DNA of 64,000 nt, taken from a virus. A program made the position numbers and the translations under genes. The notes below the pieces were generated by a model. The model searched no databases. It was not told the origin of the DNA and worked only from the letters and a program-made list of their open reading frames with translations. Below are positions 27,701 to 34,765 of the stretch, piece by piece (the stretch's first letter is position 1; every line of letters starts with the position of its first letter). The stretch lies in the IMG/VR virus record IMGVR_UViG_3300035670_000150, positions 1-64,000 of that record. One strand, written 5' to 3'.

Positions 27701-30700
27701 ATTCAGTTCCGTTACTGGTGGGGCTAAGTTTGCTAATGGTAAGAAGCAGGATGTACGTGACTTCACTATGGAAGAAGCGGCTAATGCCCAAGCCTCTTTA
27801 GAGACCCGTATCATTGAAACAGTGATGGACTCTACGGAACCTTTAACAGGAGATATTGACCAGACTTTAGCTAACTTAGAAGCTGTATTACCTCCTGTTC
27901 AAGCAGAGACACCAAGTGTTGCCACGGTAGAGCCTAAGCTAGAAGCTATCATTGCAGGCCGTACTGAGTTCCCTCTTGCCGATATTCTGAATAATTTGAA
28001 AGACCTCACAGATATTCGTACTGCTAAAGCAATGCGGGAATTACTGAGTAATCTTCGTGGTTCGAATATTCAGGTAAGAATCTTAGGTGCCAATGAACAG
28101 AAAGTGATTGCTACTTCACTAGGCGAGATGAGCACAGAGTCCCTATACGGTTATTGGGAACCCAATGAAAAGGTCATCTACTTGCAAGGTACTCACTCCC
28201 CTAATTCAGGCGTGGCTATTGAAACACTTTTGCATGAGGCAATTCATGCGGCTTTGGATAGCAGACTAACCAGTATCGAAAAACAACTCACTCAAGGTGT
28301 GAATGGAGGCCATACAGTTAAAGAGCTTAGTGCCTATAAGCACATTGAACAGATGCGAGCTAAGGCTAAAGAATTCTTAGATGCTGACTCTACAGCCAAC
28401 ATTAAAGAGTTTATTGCATGGGGCTTATCCAATGCTAAAAACAGGGGTTTGTTAAGTAAACAACCAACCCGTATTAGGGCATTTGTTAAGGCTATCGTTA
28501 CCCAATTGAAATTGATGCTCGGGCTGAAAACTCAAGATTCAAACATGCTTCTTGATTTACTTGCTGATGCCATGGTTATTGGTAAAGCAGGCACTGAGGT
28601 ACGGAGTTCACTAGATAACACTATAGCAAGTTCTCCTCAAGTGGCTCATGATGCTACACGTTATATGGACTTAAACCAAATCTATGACCATATTGCCAAA
28701 AGCAACACTAATACCATTACTGCAAGCCATGATGCCCATCTACGTGAGGTATTAAATAAGGCTGTTATCAAGGCCATTAACCCTACTCTGTTGGTTATCC
28801 CTGATAATGCTAAAACTTTATCTTCTCAGGATGCTGCTTTACTTCATGCATTAGACCCTGAAATTCGTAAAGACTTTGGTTTGTTGACTGCTCTCAACTT
28901 CCGTGTAAGTGACCAAGAACTCATGGTCTATGCAACCTATAGCACTATCATTGGTTCAGCCTTAAATGACTTTGGTTGGAATACCCGTGAAATCCGTAGG
29001 ATGTACGCCCATGCTAAGAAGAATCTAAGCTGGCGTGACTTTATTGGACAGGACAGTGTACTTGATACTGAGGCAGATAGAGCACGTTCTGAAAGTGAAG
29101 CTAGGGCAAGATACAATGCAGTATTTGCCAATACTCAGACTAATGATTATCTGCGTAACTTCATGGCCTTGGCTGCTACTAACGAAGCGTTCAGGGAAAG
29201 ATTGGCTACTCTAACCACTCCACCAGCGGTAAGCAAAGCTATCAGAGGGGAAACTGTTAGAGACACTCTTAAAAATATTATTGAAGCTATCTTAAACTTT
29301 TTGAATGACTTAGCTATCACTCGTTCACATGAACCTACTGTGTTGGCTAAGTTAGACAAATTGGCTAAGAACATTCGTCACAGAGAAATTAAAGAGAAGA
29401 ATAAACTACAAAGTAAGATTATTAAATCTGCTAAGTTTGCTTCTAAAGTACTGAATACTGTGAATGAATTCAGTCGTATTAAGATTGATAAAGCATTCGA
29501 TAAAATGAAAAAGAAAGTGAGTAAACGCAGAATACTAAATGCTGCTGTAACTCTTTCTAGTGTGGTACTCAGTGAACGTAGAGCAAGTGAATTCGCTTTC
29601 GGTTTGGATACCATTCAGAACTTTATGACTACGGGTCGTGAGGGATTTGTATCTGCCTTATGGACAGACCTAAAAGGGACTGATGATAGCAATATCCGTA
29701 TTCATAGTTTGCTGGCAACGAAGAACAAGCTAATCGACCAAGAGACAGTGAACGTTAAAACCAATACTTCTGAATTGGTAAAATCCTTGTTTGGTAAAGA
29801 GCTTACTGATAAAGAAAGTGTAGCTGCTACTAAAGTACTGATAGCTCCTGACTTATCCAGCTTATTAACTAATGGCTATAGCTTTGCTCAAATTGCTAAC
29901 TTCTTGAATAACCCTCTAGCTGTTAAAAATGAGGCGACTAGGCTGCAAGTGGCTATACGCCAACAGGCACCAAAAGGCACAGATGAGTATTTCATTAACC
30001 AAGCCAAGAACACTGCTCACATGATGATTAGAGGCTATCAGAAGTACCGAGGCCACGTTATGAGTAACGCTGCAACTATCGTTACTCTGTTCGGTACTGG
30101 TGAACCTAATCCCAATGCGAGTATGCAAGTTAGGACTATGGTAGATTCCTTGATTACTCTGGAAGCCTTGCAACTGGTTGACCCTGTGCAACTACAGATG
30201 ATGAGCAATCTGTATAAGAGAGAGGCTGCTCGTAAAGGGGAAAACGGTGTTGAGTCCCTTTTGGCTATGCACAACGTAGTGAAAGACAAAGTGCTTAAGA
30301 ACACCTTCTTAGGTAATGAGTTCAACTATGTCAAAGGCCATACCACAGACATTACTGACCCTTACATGTCAATCCAGATTGCACCTAAGAGTATGGAAAA
30401 TGAGCTGCTGATGCAGAACTATGAAAGGGTTGGGGAACCTCTCGTTAAGGATAAGCATGACCCAGTGGCAGAGCCAATGTATATGTATGTGTCCAACTAC
30501 GGGGGCGAAGCTACTTACCTGCAAGGAGCAATGTCTCTTGCAAGTAAAGGTGCTCGGGGTATGAGTGTGCTTGATGCTAATAACCAAGCAGGCAATGCCC
30601 TACCTATCTACAAACAGAAGGATTTGATTAACAAGATTCGTAGAGGCAAGGCCATTGATAACCAGAAGTTGTTCATGCCTAACCCTCCTTTGGCTGATAA

Positions 30701-32090
30701 CGAATTAGTCCCTACCTTTGACAGCAAAGGACAAGTGATTGACTATCGTTATATTATGAAACAAGAAGTTAAGGATACTTTACTCAGAAGGGATAACAGG
30801 GTAGACCAAGTGTTTGGGGCTATGTCAGCGAGTGCTACCGTTAAGAAAAATACTGTAATAGTAAACTCAGCATTAATGAAAGCTCTCTATGACCAGTATA
30901 GCCATGACAGAAAGAACAATAATGTTAGGGGCTATTTGTTAGTTGAGCCTAATGCCAAGGATAAACAACTTGCTGAAATTTGGAATTTGATGCCACAAGA
31001 AGCTCAAAAAGAAGCTACTGCTTTATTTGGTAGAGAAGGCGTGTATGTCAGGAAGGATGTGATTAATGCAGCCTTTGGTTATCGTAAATGGACTATAGCC
31101 AATCTTTGGAATCCAAATAATGATTATCCTGAAGTGGTCAAGAATGCCCTTAATCAGCTCATTACGAGCATTTATGGCAAAGCCCTAGCCAAGTTCCTTA
31201 TGATGGGTGAAAGAGGGCTTCAGGAGATTGTTAAGGAGGCTAAAGACATTATCGTGATTAAATCGGTTGTGGTGCTTGCGAGTAACTTCATGTCTAACAC
31301 AGTACAGTTGTTCCTGCTCCACGATGTGAACCCGATTAAAGCGGTGTCTGACCAGATAACAGCTATCACTGCTGCTCAGGAGTACAACAAGAATGCTAAG
31401 GAGATATTCTTCTTGCAGGCTAAAGTAGATGCCAATATTGCAACCTCAGCTATGCGTTTGAAATTGCACCAATTGTTGCAAGACCAAGCAAGGAATCCAG
31501 TTAAAGGACTGATTGATGCAGGTATGCTACAAACGATTGTCGATGATGCCAGCGCCCAAGAAGACTTGTACTCGTTCAAGCATGGCTTAATTGGTAAGTT
31601 AGAGGAAGTGACTTCGGCCATTCCTGATGGGGTGAAAGAAGCCTTTAAGCAGGTTACTTTCCAACAGGGTTCTATAGCCTACGACTTTTTGAGAAGAGCT
31701 ACGCAATTCTCGGACTTTGCTGCACGGTATGCATTGTATACCCACCAAGTAAATAATGAGGGAGTAAGCCACGACAAAGCCATTCAAAATATTATGGATG
31801 CTTTTGTTAACTACGACTTACCCCCACATAAAGCGATGCAGTACACAAATGATATGGGTATTACTTGGTTCTTTAAGTACTTCATACGGATGCAGAAGGT
31901 TATTGTGAAGAGTTTCAGGAAGAATCCTGCCAAGGTATTAAGCTTATCTGTTGGGGCAGACATGTTAGGAATTAACATACCTACCCCGCTAGATGCTTTT
32001 GCTCCGTTCGTGGATGTGAATAGAAAGATTGGACTAATAGATGGTTTTAGCATGGCTGCTAATGCCCTTCCATTAGCCAAGGTGTTCTAA
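21786..32090 (+). CDS. Giant virion RNA polymerase (N4 gp50-like, 3434 aa)
   Basis: T7-like single-subunit RNA polymerase packaged in the head and injected to transcribe early genes. Residues 1-800: helical domain with Gly/Ala hydrophobic stretches (about 250-300 and 385-430). About 820-915: Pro/Glu/Lys linker. Polymerase core: YNYRIGKQLR near 1320 for the T/DxxGR motif; ELDGVTNG with Asp1466 (motif A); RNFVKNPITTTVYASG with Arg1575, Lys1579 and Tyr1587 (motif B, exact Rx3Kx7Y); VFDA with Asp1833 as likely motif C. Spacing between motifs A and B matches N4. About 2150-2210: HEAIH plus Glu2208, a metallopeptidase-like site. The C-terminal 800 residues are unassigned, ending in basic helices. 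Length compares with 3500 in N4. Confidence 0.95.
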   Translation: MAKTPLDTAYDEILSPAEQKLAAAVEASNKDLAVIADIRKSYLDAQTARVRDRAESPNAVVSDTDLSTFTGQLTNLAISAGAKTVSVLGDVIQAPAKLWRENELASANITQEDIDNYWSLKNKQVQEAAGMNLLEDYTEAEKALTKPNIGKTRGVGTYMTTHDAPSKAQTLDAFFEGEKNAQVSRTYVYDAFSRYANDLKKNEVMADAKKTYEENKKDVVQGFEELRKGDLAGIGKMVSAADKMGADALVTLFTNPSGTAQLAAEAIPTAVMAAISAPLSAAAYGTSYIRDAEDMYRREYKKMPLGTDRAIMVSGSMLAGAVGTYADRLLGRAVVNSIGGNATKVAGEVAEDVAQGSLKEGAKKVTQELVDTALGIAATATKEGITEATEQAINEYSGKQDIDKMDGAEIFANGVAGFGAGGMLAGGATAVGKVNDFAKSAKASIVAKEATKTVLAADAKADEATSEQGVVNPEVRKGADLSSSLGIAKVIRNARTVLEKDETDQGTREDTILFAKHALSSIDNRLDATAEKLLDVEDMSKVEGISEDAKELLNSTKNELLKEQKRLQKIKDENAEKITAEYDALVSNPEVYEAAKSRLTAEKLDELADMDTQAVPLDEESDTTETDTTPTVDNTLDKDAALLAASSLVTDKVTPEDLEAAANSSKISPQRATQLKETAILNRLIDVAKSSAMVAKDIIEGGEGFVGIKQYQQRITEHLNSGSLRTAARDLTSLGKFAAHHEAKAKAYEAALVQAQNAPKGTRIEVAGFRTLPTKANPKGNPVTLDANAGKLVNSVRQEADLVKSAFTSLANQVTAFMPKQNTAKPETAPTETAPKAEAPKTEAPKAEPVVQETVNKTEPEAKPEEKTSEPETVSEPTASVQEQTVQEQVAEEQAVEEQVTEEQEDTSPNPITKSVNQGSRAGLKPKHLVNEADAQHLMTNPVTLFKRIKRGVLWAINYRDTNAVMEALNRELTPSESLLLDKLPVFMGGFEARLRSLLPSPETVLSKRGWQSVSAPLHAFTLEDGTFSKEFTEAMAISALEYLESNSLSLMGDNTTSIATLLGLDTKDFVPTREQYEALGNAGSPYADVAQKLGAIALKNMGMKKDSSKPQNIMNNMEYDLGRAIIGALNGTTRENGILTVTSYKISDLVALGGDYTIDPKNPHATIESIAFNPKVVASFLGVKDVSSIFGGTNGLLTTLTSNKAELPKAEIGTKTQKVSNFIRRSKGQKAPKEFVEGLQKDANVPNYLDLNMHTLFNELGKNWFAYMLGTRDASKAILGKRPSIEGKNKTAEVDITRYEMFLARMQETAGNLTAPFFYNYRIGKQLRASAIGSDINFQTSKFHRYMTAMEPSEIDMVNDTNQSFTLFKLGVAQGLGFGVDKKTIQASLAFYDSVLADPVFMNGVYAIKEILSGTPATDGHRQAILDAVEKGEEATHSLKSLTGLAEMLMATEGKFNTTVTLELDGVTNGVANAHIQMGLAMQNGKLTETSRIRLAQSGFFLDGTETYNEWINRAGNMDMYQSTAVAANVAEQVWIEDSANQDMLGTLATFKKYTGELVKETIEGDLAATSEGRNFVKNPITTTVYASGAKSRSDKMADKVMDNLLDAVEKAVLANDVQALNELKQDISTLAGMRIIFPRNMMEFEFNSFIAKGIKYSFSKSLGAIVNEAISNEYAKQLDNTALVTETSNVIFDMFNALYQTKIKEKLAELRSAGKLSTYAYLSEDQLDEIKNSLLHTMPVFNSFYGNISNGVMTAKYSGTSNVSNADKDVKAAFHLGSALGHRGSNYSYTDGYEAPAAGTMAILNIAFGDATTMARAAYKSDEPLGLNVFDARLTRIANVANTATALNESAYEAVTYHNLLGTVSKRLQEATKEFMQSGVSKTYSPEINALAHKVLVAHYSDGLSLINGKAHYKNSDGKPIALEDAEVAQSFTPDMLVRYIDNLNARMTAAHKQSQEAKQVLYKSLSVNQFSSVTGGAKFANGKKQDVRDFTMEEAANAQASLETRIIETVMDSTEPLTGDIDQTLANLEAVLPPVQAETPSVATVEPKLEAIIAGRTEFPLADILNNLKDLTDIRTAKAMRELLSNLRGSNIQVRILGANEQKVIATSLGEMSTESLYGYWEPNEKVIYLQGTHSPNSGVAIETLLHEAIHAALDSRLTSIEKQLTQGVNGGHTVKELSAYKHIEQMRAKAKEFLDADSTANIKEFIAWGLSNAKNRGLLSKQPTRIRAFVKAIVTQLKLMLGLKTQDSNMLLDLLADAMVIGKAGTEVRSSLDNTIASSPQVAHDATRYMDLNQIYDHIAKSNTNTITASHDAHLREVLNKAVIKAINPTLLVIPDNAKTLSSQDAALLHALDPEIRKDFGLLTALNFRVSDQELMVYATYSTIIGSALNDFGWNTREIRRMYAHAKKNLSWRDFIGQDSVLDTEADRARSESEARARYNAVFANTQTNDYLRNFMALAATNEAFRERLATLTTPPAVSKAIRGETVRDTLKNIIEAILNFLNDLAITRSHEPTVLAKLDKLAKNIRHREIKEKNKLQSKIIKSAKFASKVLNTVNEFSRIKIDKAFDKMKKKVSKRRILNAAVTLSSVVLSERRASEFAFGLDTIQNFMTTGREGFVSALWTDLKGTDDSNIRIHSLLATKNKLIDQETVNVKTNTSELVKSLFGKELTDKESVAATKVLIAPDLSSLLTNGYSFAQIANFLNNPLAVKNEATRLQVAIRQQAPKGTDEYFINQAKNTAHMMIRGYQKYRGHVMSNAATIVTLFGTGEPNPNASMQVRTMVDSLITLEALQLVDPVQLQMMSNLYKREAARKGENGVESLLAMHNVVKDKVLKNTFLGNEFNYVKGHTTDITDPYMSIQIAPKSMENELLMQNYERVGEPLVKDKHDPVAEPMYMYVSNYGGEATYLQGAMSLASKGARGMSVLDANNQAGNALPIYKQKDLINKIRRGKAIDNQKLFMPNPPLADNELVPTFDSKGQVIDYRYIMKQEVKDTLLRRDNRVDQVFGAMSASATVKKNTVIVNSALMKALYDQYSHDRKNNNVRGYLLVEPNAKDKQLAEIWNLMPQEAQKEATALFGREGVYVRKDVINAAFGYRKWTIANLWNPNNDYPEVVKNALNQLITSIYGKALAKFLMMGERGLQEIVKEAKDIIVIKSVVVLASNFMSNTVQLFLLHDVNPIKAVSDQITAITAAQEYNKNAKEIFFLQAKVDANIATSAMRLKLHQLLQDQARNPVKGLIDAGMLQTIVDDASAQEDLYSFKHGLIGKLEEVTSAIPDGVKEAFKQVTFQQGSIAYDFLRRATQFSDFAARYALYTHQVNNEGVSHDKAIQNIMDAFVNYDLPPHKAMQYTNDMGITWFFKYFIRMQKVIVKSFRKNPAKVLSLSVGADMLGINIPTPLDAFAPFVDVNRKIGLIDGFSMAANALPLAKVF

Positions 32091-32281
32091 CTATCCTTAT
32101 CTTTGTTGGTTCCCCTAATGTCCCTGATGATTACTAGGGCTAGGGGAATTGCAATTAGGATACCTGCTATTAAGGCAAGAACAGGGAGAATCAGGGGGAT
32201 AAAGACTATAAGTCCTATCCCCACTGCAACTACTAGAATAGCTAAGAACAGTTCCCAAAGACCTGTCAGCAAATTCCACAT
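32087..32281 (-). CDS. Small two-helix membrane protein
   Basis: 64 residues, nearly all hydrophobic: two transmembrane helices (about 10-30 and 33-52) and a charged tail (RDIRGTNKDKDS). AGTAGGTAACT precedes the ATG. It is the last gene of the minus-strand middle block and meets the virion polymerase gene tail to tail with a 4-base overlap; no terminator separates them. The opposite-strand frame here is less plausible, having no ribosome site. Role unknown. Confidence 0.68.
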   Translation of the reverse strand: MWNLLTGLWELFLAILVVAVGIGLIVFIPLILPVLALIAGILIAIPLALVIIRDIRGTNKDKDS

Positions 32282-32291
32282 AGTTACCTAC

Positions 32292-32765
32292 TTATAAGAA
32301 AGGGTCTTCCTCTTCTTCTTCTTCATCCGCAAAAGCGTTTTCCGCTACTTCAGGTGCAGCTTTTGGCTTACCTTTACCCGCTTTCTTAGCAGCGGTTTCA
32401 GGTGCTGCTGTCTCTTCTTGGAATGGGTCTGTATCTTCCGTTTCGAGGAAAGCTGATGCAGGGTCTTTTTGTTGTTCAGTTGCAGGCGCTTCTTCTTCGA
32501 CAGGAAGCTCCACTTCTTCATCCCAACCGTTATCGGTGCCATTGTCTGCCACTTCGGCAACTTTAGTAGGTGATTGAGCACTGGCATCAATTGGCTCCAT
32601 ATGGGCTTCAATCATCGCTTCGATAGTCGGAGGATTTCTGCGAGCCACAAATGAAATGGCGCTAATCACAATGTTGGGGTCATGTGCAGCAACCTTATCA
32701 ATGATAAGCTGCTTAAGGCCAGCTTCATCAATTTTGATACTTACGCTACGTGTGATTTCTAACAT
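32292..32765 (-). CDS. Acidic-tailed replication-region protein (157 aa)
   Basis: Residues 1-60 appear folded (ITRSVSIKIDEAGLKQLIID). The remaining two thirds are disordered, with Glu, Pro and Ala, and end EEEEEEDPFL. The phage SSB two genes upstream ends in a similar EEDPFA, and this protein also has an inner TDPF. SSB-like acidic tips of this kind recruit replication partners in bacteria, so a partner-binding or decoy role is possible. AGAGGTAAGC fixes the start. No family recognised. Confidence 0.75.
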   Translation of the reverse strand: MLEITRSVSIKIDEAGLKQLIIDKVAAHDPNIVISAISFVARRNPPTIEAMIEAHMEPIDASAQSPTKVAEVADNGTDNGWDEEVELPVEEEAPATEQQKDPASAFLETEDTDPFQEETAAPETAAKKAGKGKPKAAPEVAENAFADEEEEEEDPFL

Positions 32766-32773
32766 GCTTACCT

Positions 32774-33172
32774 CTATATGATTTCTTTAATGTAAATAGT
32801 TACCCTTGGGTTGGCTTTATCTATGCCACCAAAGGCAAAGCGTTCTTCGACAATAACTTGGTAGTTATCGTCAGGTATTTTCCCCATTTCAGTCAGAGCG
32901 TCCGTAAAGAATTTAGCAATGATAGTGCAGATGTTGTGTGTATCGCAGAGACGGGCGTTACCCACAAAGAGTACATACTTCACCATTATAGGATGTTGAA
33001 AAGTAGGTAATTTCTCTATCTGTTCTTGCATTAACTTTTTGTACTCTATCTTCATACTGTTCAGGGTGTGGAAATGAGCATTCCTGTAAATATTCAGATT
33101 GAGAGCAAAATCCTTTGCACGTACCCTCTTAATCTTCAATGGGGAAAAAAGGGTGTAAAACTTGGTGCTCAT
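32774..33172 (-). CDS. RusA-like Holliday-junction endonuclease
   Basis: 132 residues, the usual RusA length. The pattern YVLFVGNARLCDTHN, then FTDALTEMGKIPDDNY, gives Asp77, Asn80, Asp91, Asp101 and Asp102, in the order of RusA acidic active-site residues (DxxN, then D...DD). A closing NPRVTIYIKEI strand also fits. RusA enzymes resolve branched replication and recombination intermediates, and neighbours here are SSB and a Sak4-like ATPase. AGGGGTACTGT precedes the ATG. Identity was judged by pattern, so it remains provisional. Confidence 0.65.
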   Translation of the reverse strand: MSTKFYTLFSPLKIKRVRAKDFALNLNIYRNAHFHTLNSMKIEYKKLMQEQIEKLPTFQHPIMVKYVLFVGNARLCDTHNICTIIAKFFTDALTEMGKIPDDNYQVIVEERFAFGGIDKANPRVTIYIKEII

Positions 33173-33190
33173 ACAGTACCCCTAAGTAAT

Positions 33191-33210
33191 AAGCCCCTAT
33201 ACAGGGGCTT
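33191..33210 (-). terminator. Hairpin between SSB and RusA-like genes
   Basis: Stem AAGCCCC / GGGGCTT around TATA, read on the minus strand and followed by ATTACTT. The T-run is weak, so attenuation rather than full stop is likely. Confidence 0.55.
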
Positions 33211-33234
33211 TGGTTACTTTAGCACTGAGGAAGC

Positions 33235-34041
33235 TTAAGCGAAAGGGTCTTCTTCGTCAGCATCCATAGGAGCTGATTCTTGTACTGGTGCCTGTTTAGA
33301 AGCTGTAGCAGGAGTACCTTCTTCTTCGGCACCAAACAGGTCGGAGGTATCAGTAGGAGTACTGAATGGGTTATCCCCCATGCTAGTACCAACTGCACCT
33401 TCGATTGGCTTGTAGGTGTTTTTAACATTGCCTGTCCAATGCTTAACCCAATCGTTATACATCTTGGGTTCTGTCTTGCCATTGGCCACTTCTTTAGGGG
33501 TCAGGTCATTGGCAGCATTAAACACCATATGGATTTCGTTGGTTTCCCGCTTATCATTGGTTGCAGCACCGTTTTTGAAGCCGTTGCTAATCACTTTGAT
33601 GATACCGAGTTTGACCAGCTTCTTGCACATCATAGGCAACACTGGCACTGTCTGAGGAATCTCTTTGCGAGATTCAGCATCGTACAGGTCAATGGTTTTT
33701 TTCTGCTTGGCTTTGAACACTTCCATAAATGGTTTGCCACAAGTAGCCAAGCACAGGTTGTCCAAAAGTTGATACCCGGGTAATTTCACTGCTTTACCTG
33801 ATTTCTTGTTCATGTAGAACACTTCACCTTTGGCATTAGTGAAATACAGGGTATAACGACGTTCATCACCTTCTTTGTTTTTGGTGGTGAGGTTTACCGC
33901 AGAAGCACCTTTAGCGGATTGGGTGATGTAGGCTTCAGTAATAATTACCTTCTGAATACCGCTATCATCAGCCGACCAACCGCCTACGCTTTCTGTGTTG
34001 TCTTCTACGTTCTCACCAAAATTGATATTGTTAATATCCAT
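33235..34041 (-). CDS. Single-stranded DNA-binding protein (N4 gp45-like)
   Basis: 268 residues, close to the 265 of N4 SSB. It coats single strands during replication. In N4 it also activates late transcription by host RNA polymerase. N-terminal part carries strands consistent with an OB fold (IQKVIITEAYITQSAKGA, RRYTLYFTNAKGEVFYM). The C-terminal 50 residues are flexible with DNPF and the acidic tip DADEEDPFA. The ATG overlaps the preceding gene's stop by one base. Position beside the Sak4-like ATPase repeats the N4 gp44-gp45 order. Confidence 0.87.
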   Translation of the reverse strand: MDINNINFGENVEDNTESVGGWSADDSGIQKVIITEAYITQSAKGASAVNLTTKNKEGDERRYTLYFTNAKGEVFYMNKKSGKAVKLPGYQLLDNLCLATCGKPFMEVFKAKQKKTIDLYDAESRKEIPQTVPVLPMMCKKLVKLGIIKVISNGFKNGAATNDKRETNEIHMVFNAANDLTPKEVANGKTEPKMYNDWVKHWTGNVKNTYKPIEGAVGTSMGDNPFSTPTDTSDLFGAEEEGTPATASKQAPVQESAPMDADEEDPFA

Positions 34042-34763
34042 TATTTTGCCTCATTAAATGCTTTGAGTTTATTTAAGACATGCATGATGTTGTTATCAAT
34101 GAATGTCTCTTCGCGTTTCCACAAGCCCTTAGTGGAACGGATATTTAAACCCACTCCCATAGCTGTCTTGCGGGTTTGGAATACGTATTTACCTTCGTCA
34201 ATGCGTTCATCTTCAGTGATGTTTAGCATTGGGTTGGCATATTCTTCCAAGTCTGAGAGGTCTACGTAATCCGCAAACACAATGTTTGTAAAGAAACTTT
34301 CGATACCCCTGTTAGCTGTTGAGCCTTTTACTGCAATTGCGAGTTTTGACCTCCCTTTTATATCCTTAGCCATTTCCACATGGCATAGGAAAATGATGGG
34401 CTTATTACATGAGGCTACCCCTGATTGGAACAAATCAAGGATGAAGTCTCGGTATTTATCCCAAATTTGGAATTTGTCATCTGCAACACGCTTTGCGTGC
34501 ATCTCTTGCATATCCAAGGCAGATGTCAAAGTGTCGATAATGATACCAGCACACTTAGGATTGTTGGCACCTTCTTTTACCCAATGCGTTAAAGTCGCGG
34601 GAGAGGTCACAACAACCTCTTTAAACTTATGGGCAAAGGGCAAAGGTTTATTGGTTTCACAGTTAAGGTAAAGCCAGCTTTGTTGGTTTGGAATATACTC
34701 CAACGAGGCTGACTTTCCGTTACCTGCTAAACCACATACTGCAACTATGTAGTCATTAGCCAT
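34041..34763 (-). CDS. RecA-fold ATPase, Sak4-like (N4 gp44-like)
   Basis: 240 residues. Walker A GLAGNGKS (residues 11-18) and Walker B AGIIIDT (about 73-79) are clear; a further strand ends IIFLCHVEMAKD with the polar residue expected for motif 3. Size and motifs fit the Sak4 or small RecA-like phage recombinases that act with SSB on single strands. In N4 the gp44 gene is likewise between gp43 and SSB. Ribosome site AAAGG is about 13 bases upstream, so coupling to the upstream gene (2-base gap) probably matters. Confidence 0.82.
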   Translation of the reverse strand: MANDYIVAVCGLAGNGKSASLEYIPNQQSWLYLNCETNKPLPFAHKFKEVVVTSPATLTHWVKEGANNPKCAGIIIDTLTSALDMQEMHAKRVADDKFQIWDKYRDFILDLFQSGVASCNKPIIFLCHVEMAKDIKGRSKLAIAVKGSTANRGIESFFTNIVFADYVDLSDLEEYANPMLNITEDERIDEGKYVFQTRKTAMGVGLNIRSTKGLWKREETFIDNNIMHVLNKLKAFNEAK

Positions 34764-34765
34764 GG

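Noticed and set aside
32103-32297. Plus-strand reading frame of 64 codons after the virion polymerase
   Set aside because: No ribosome site, and the opposite strand carries a better gene with a good site and two membrane helices.
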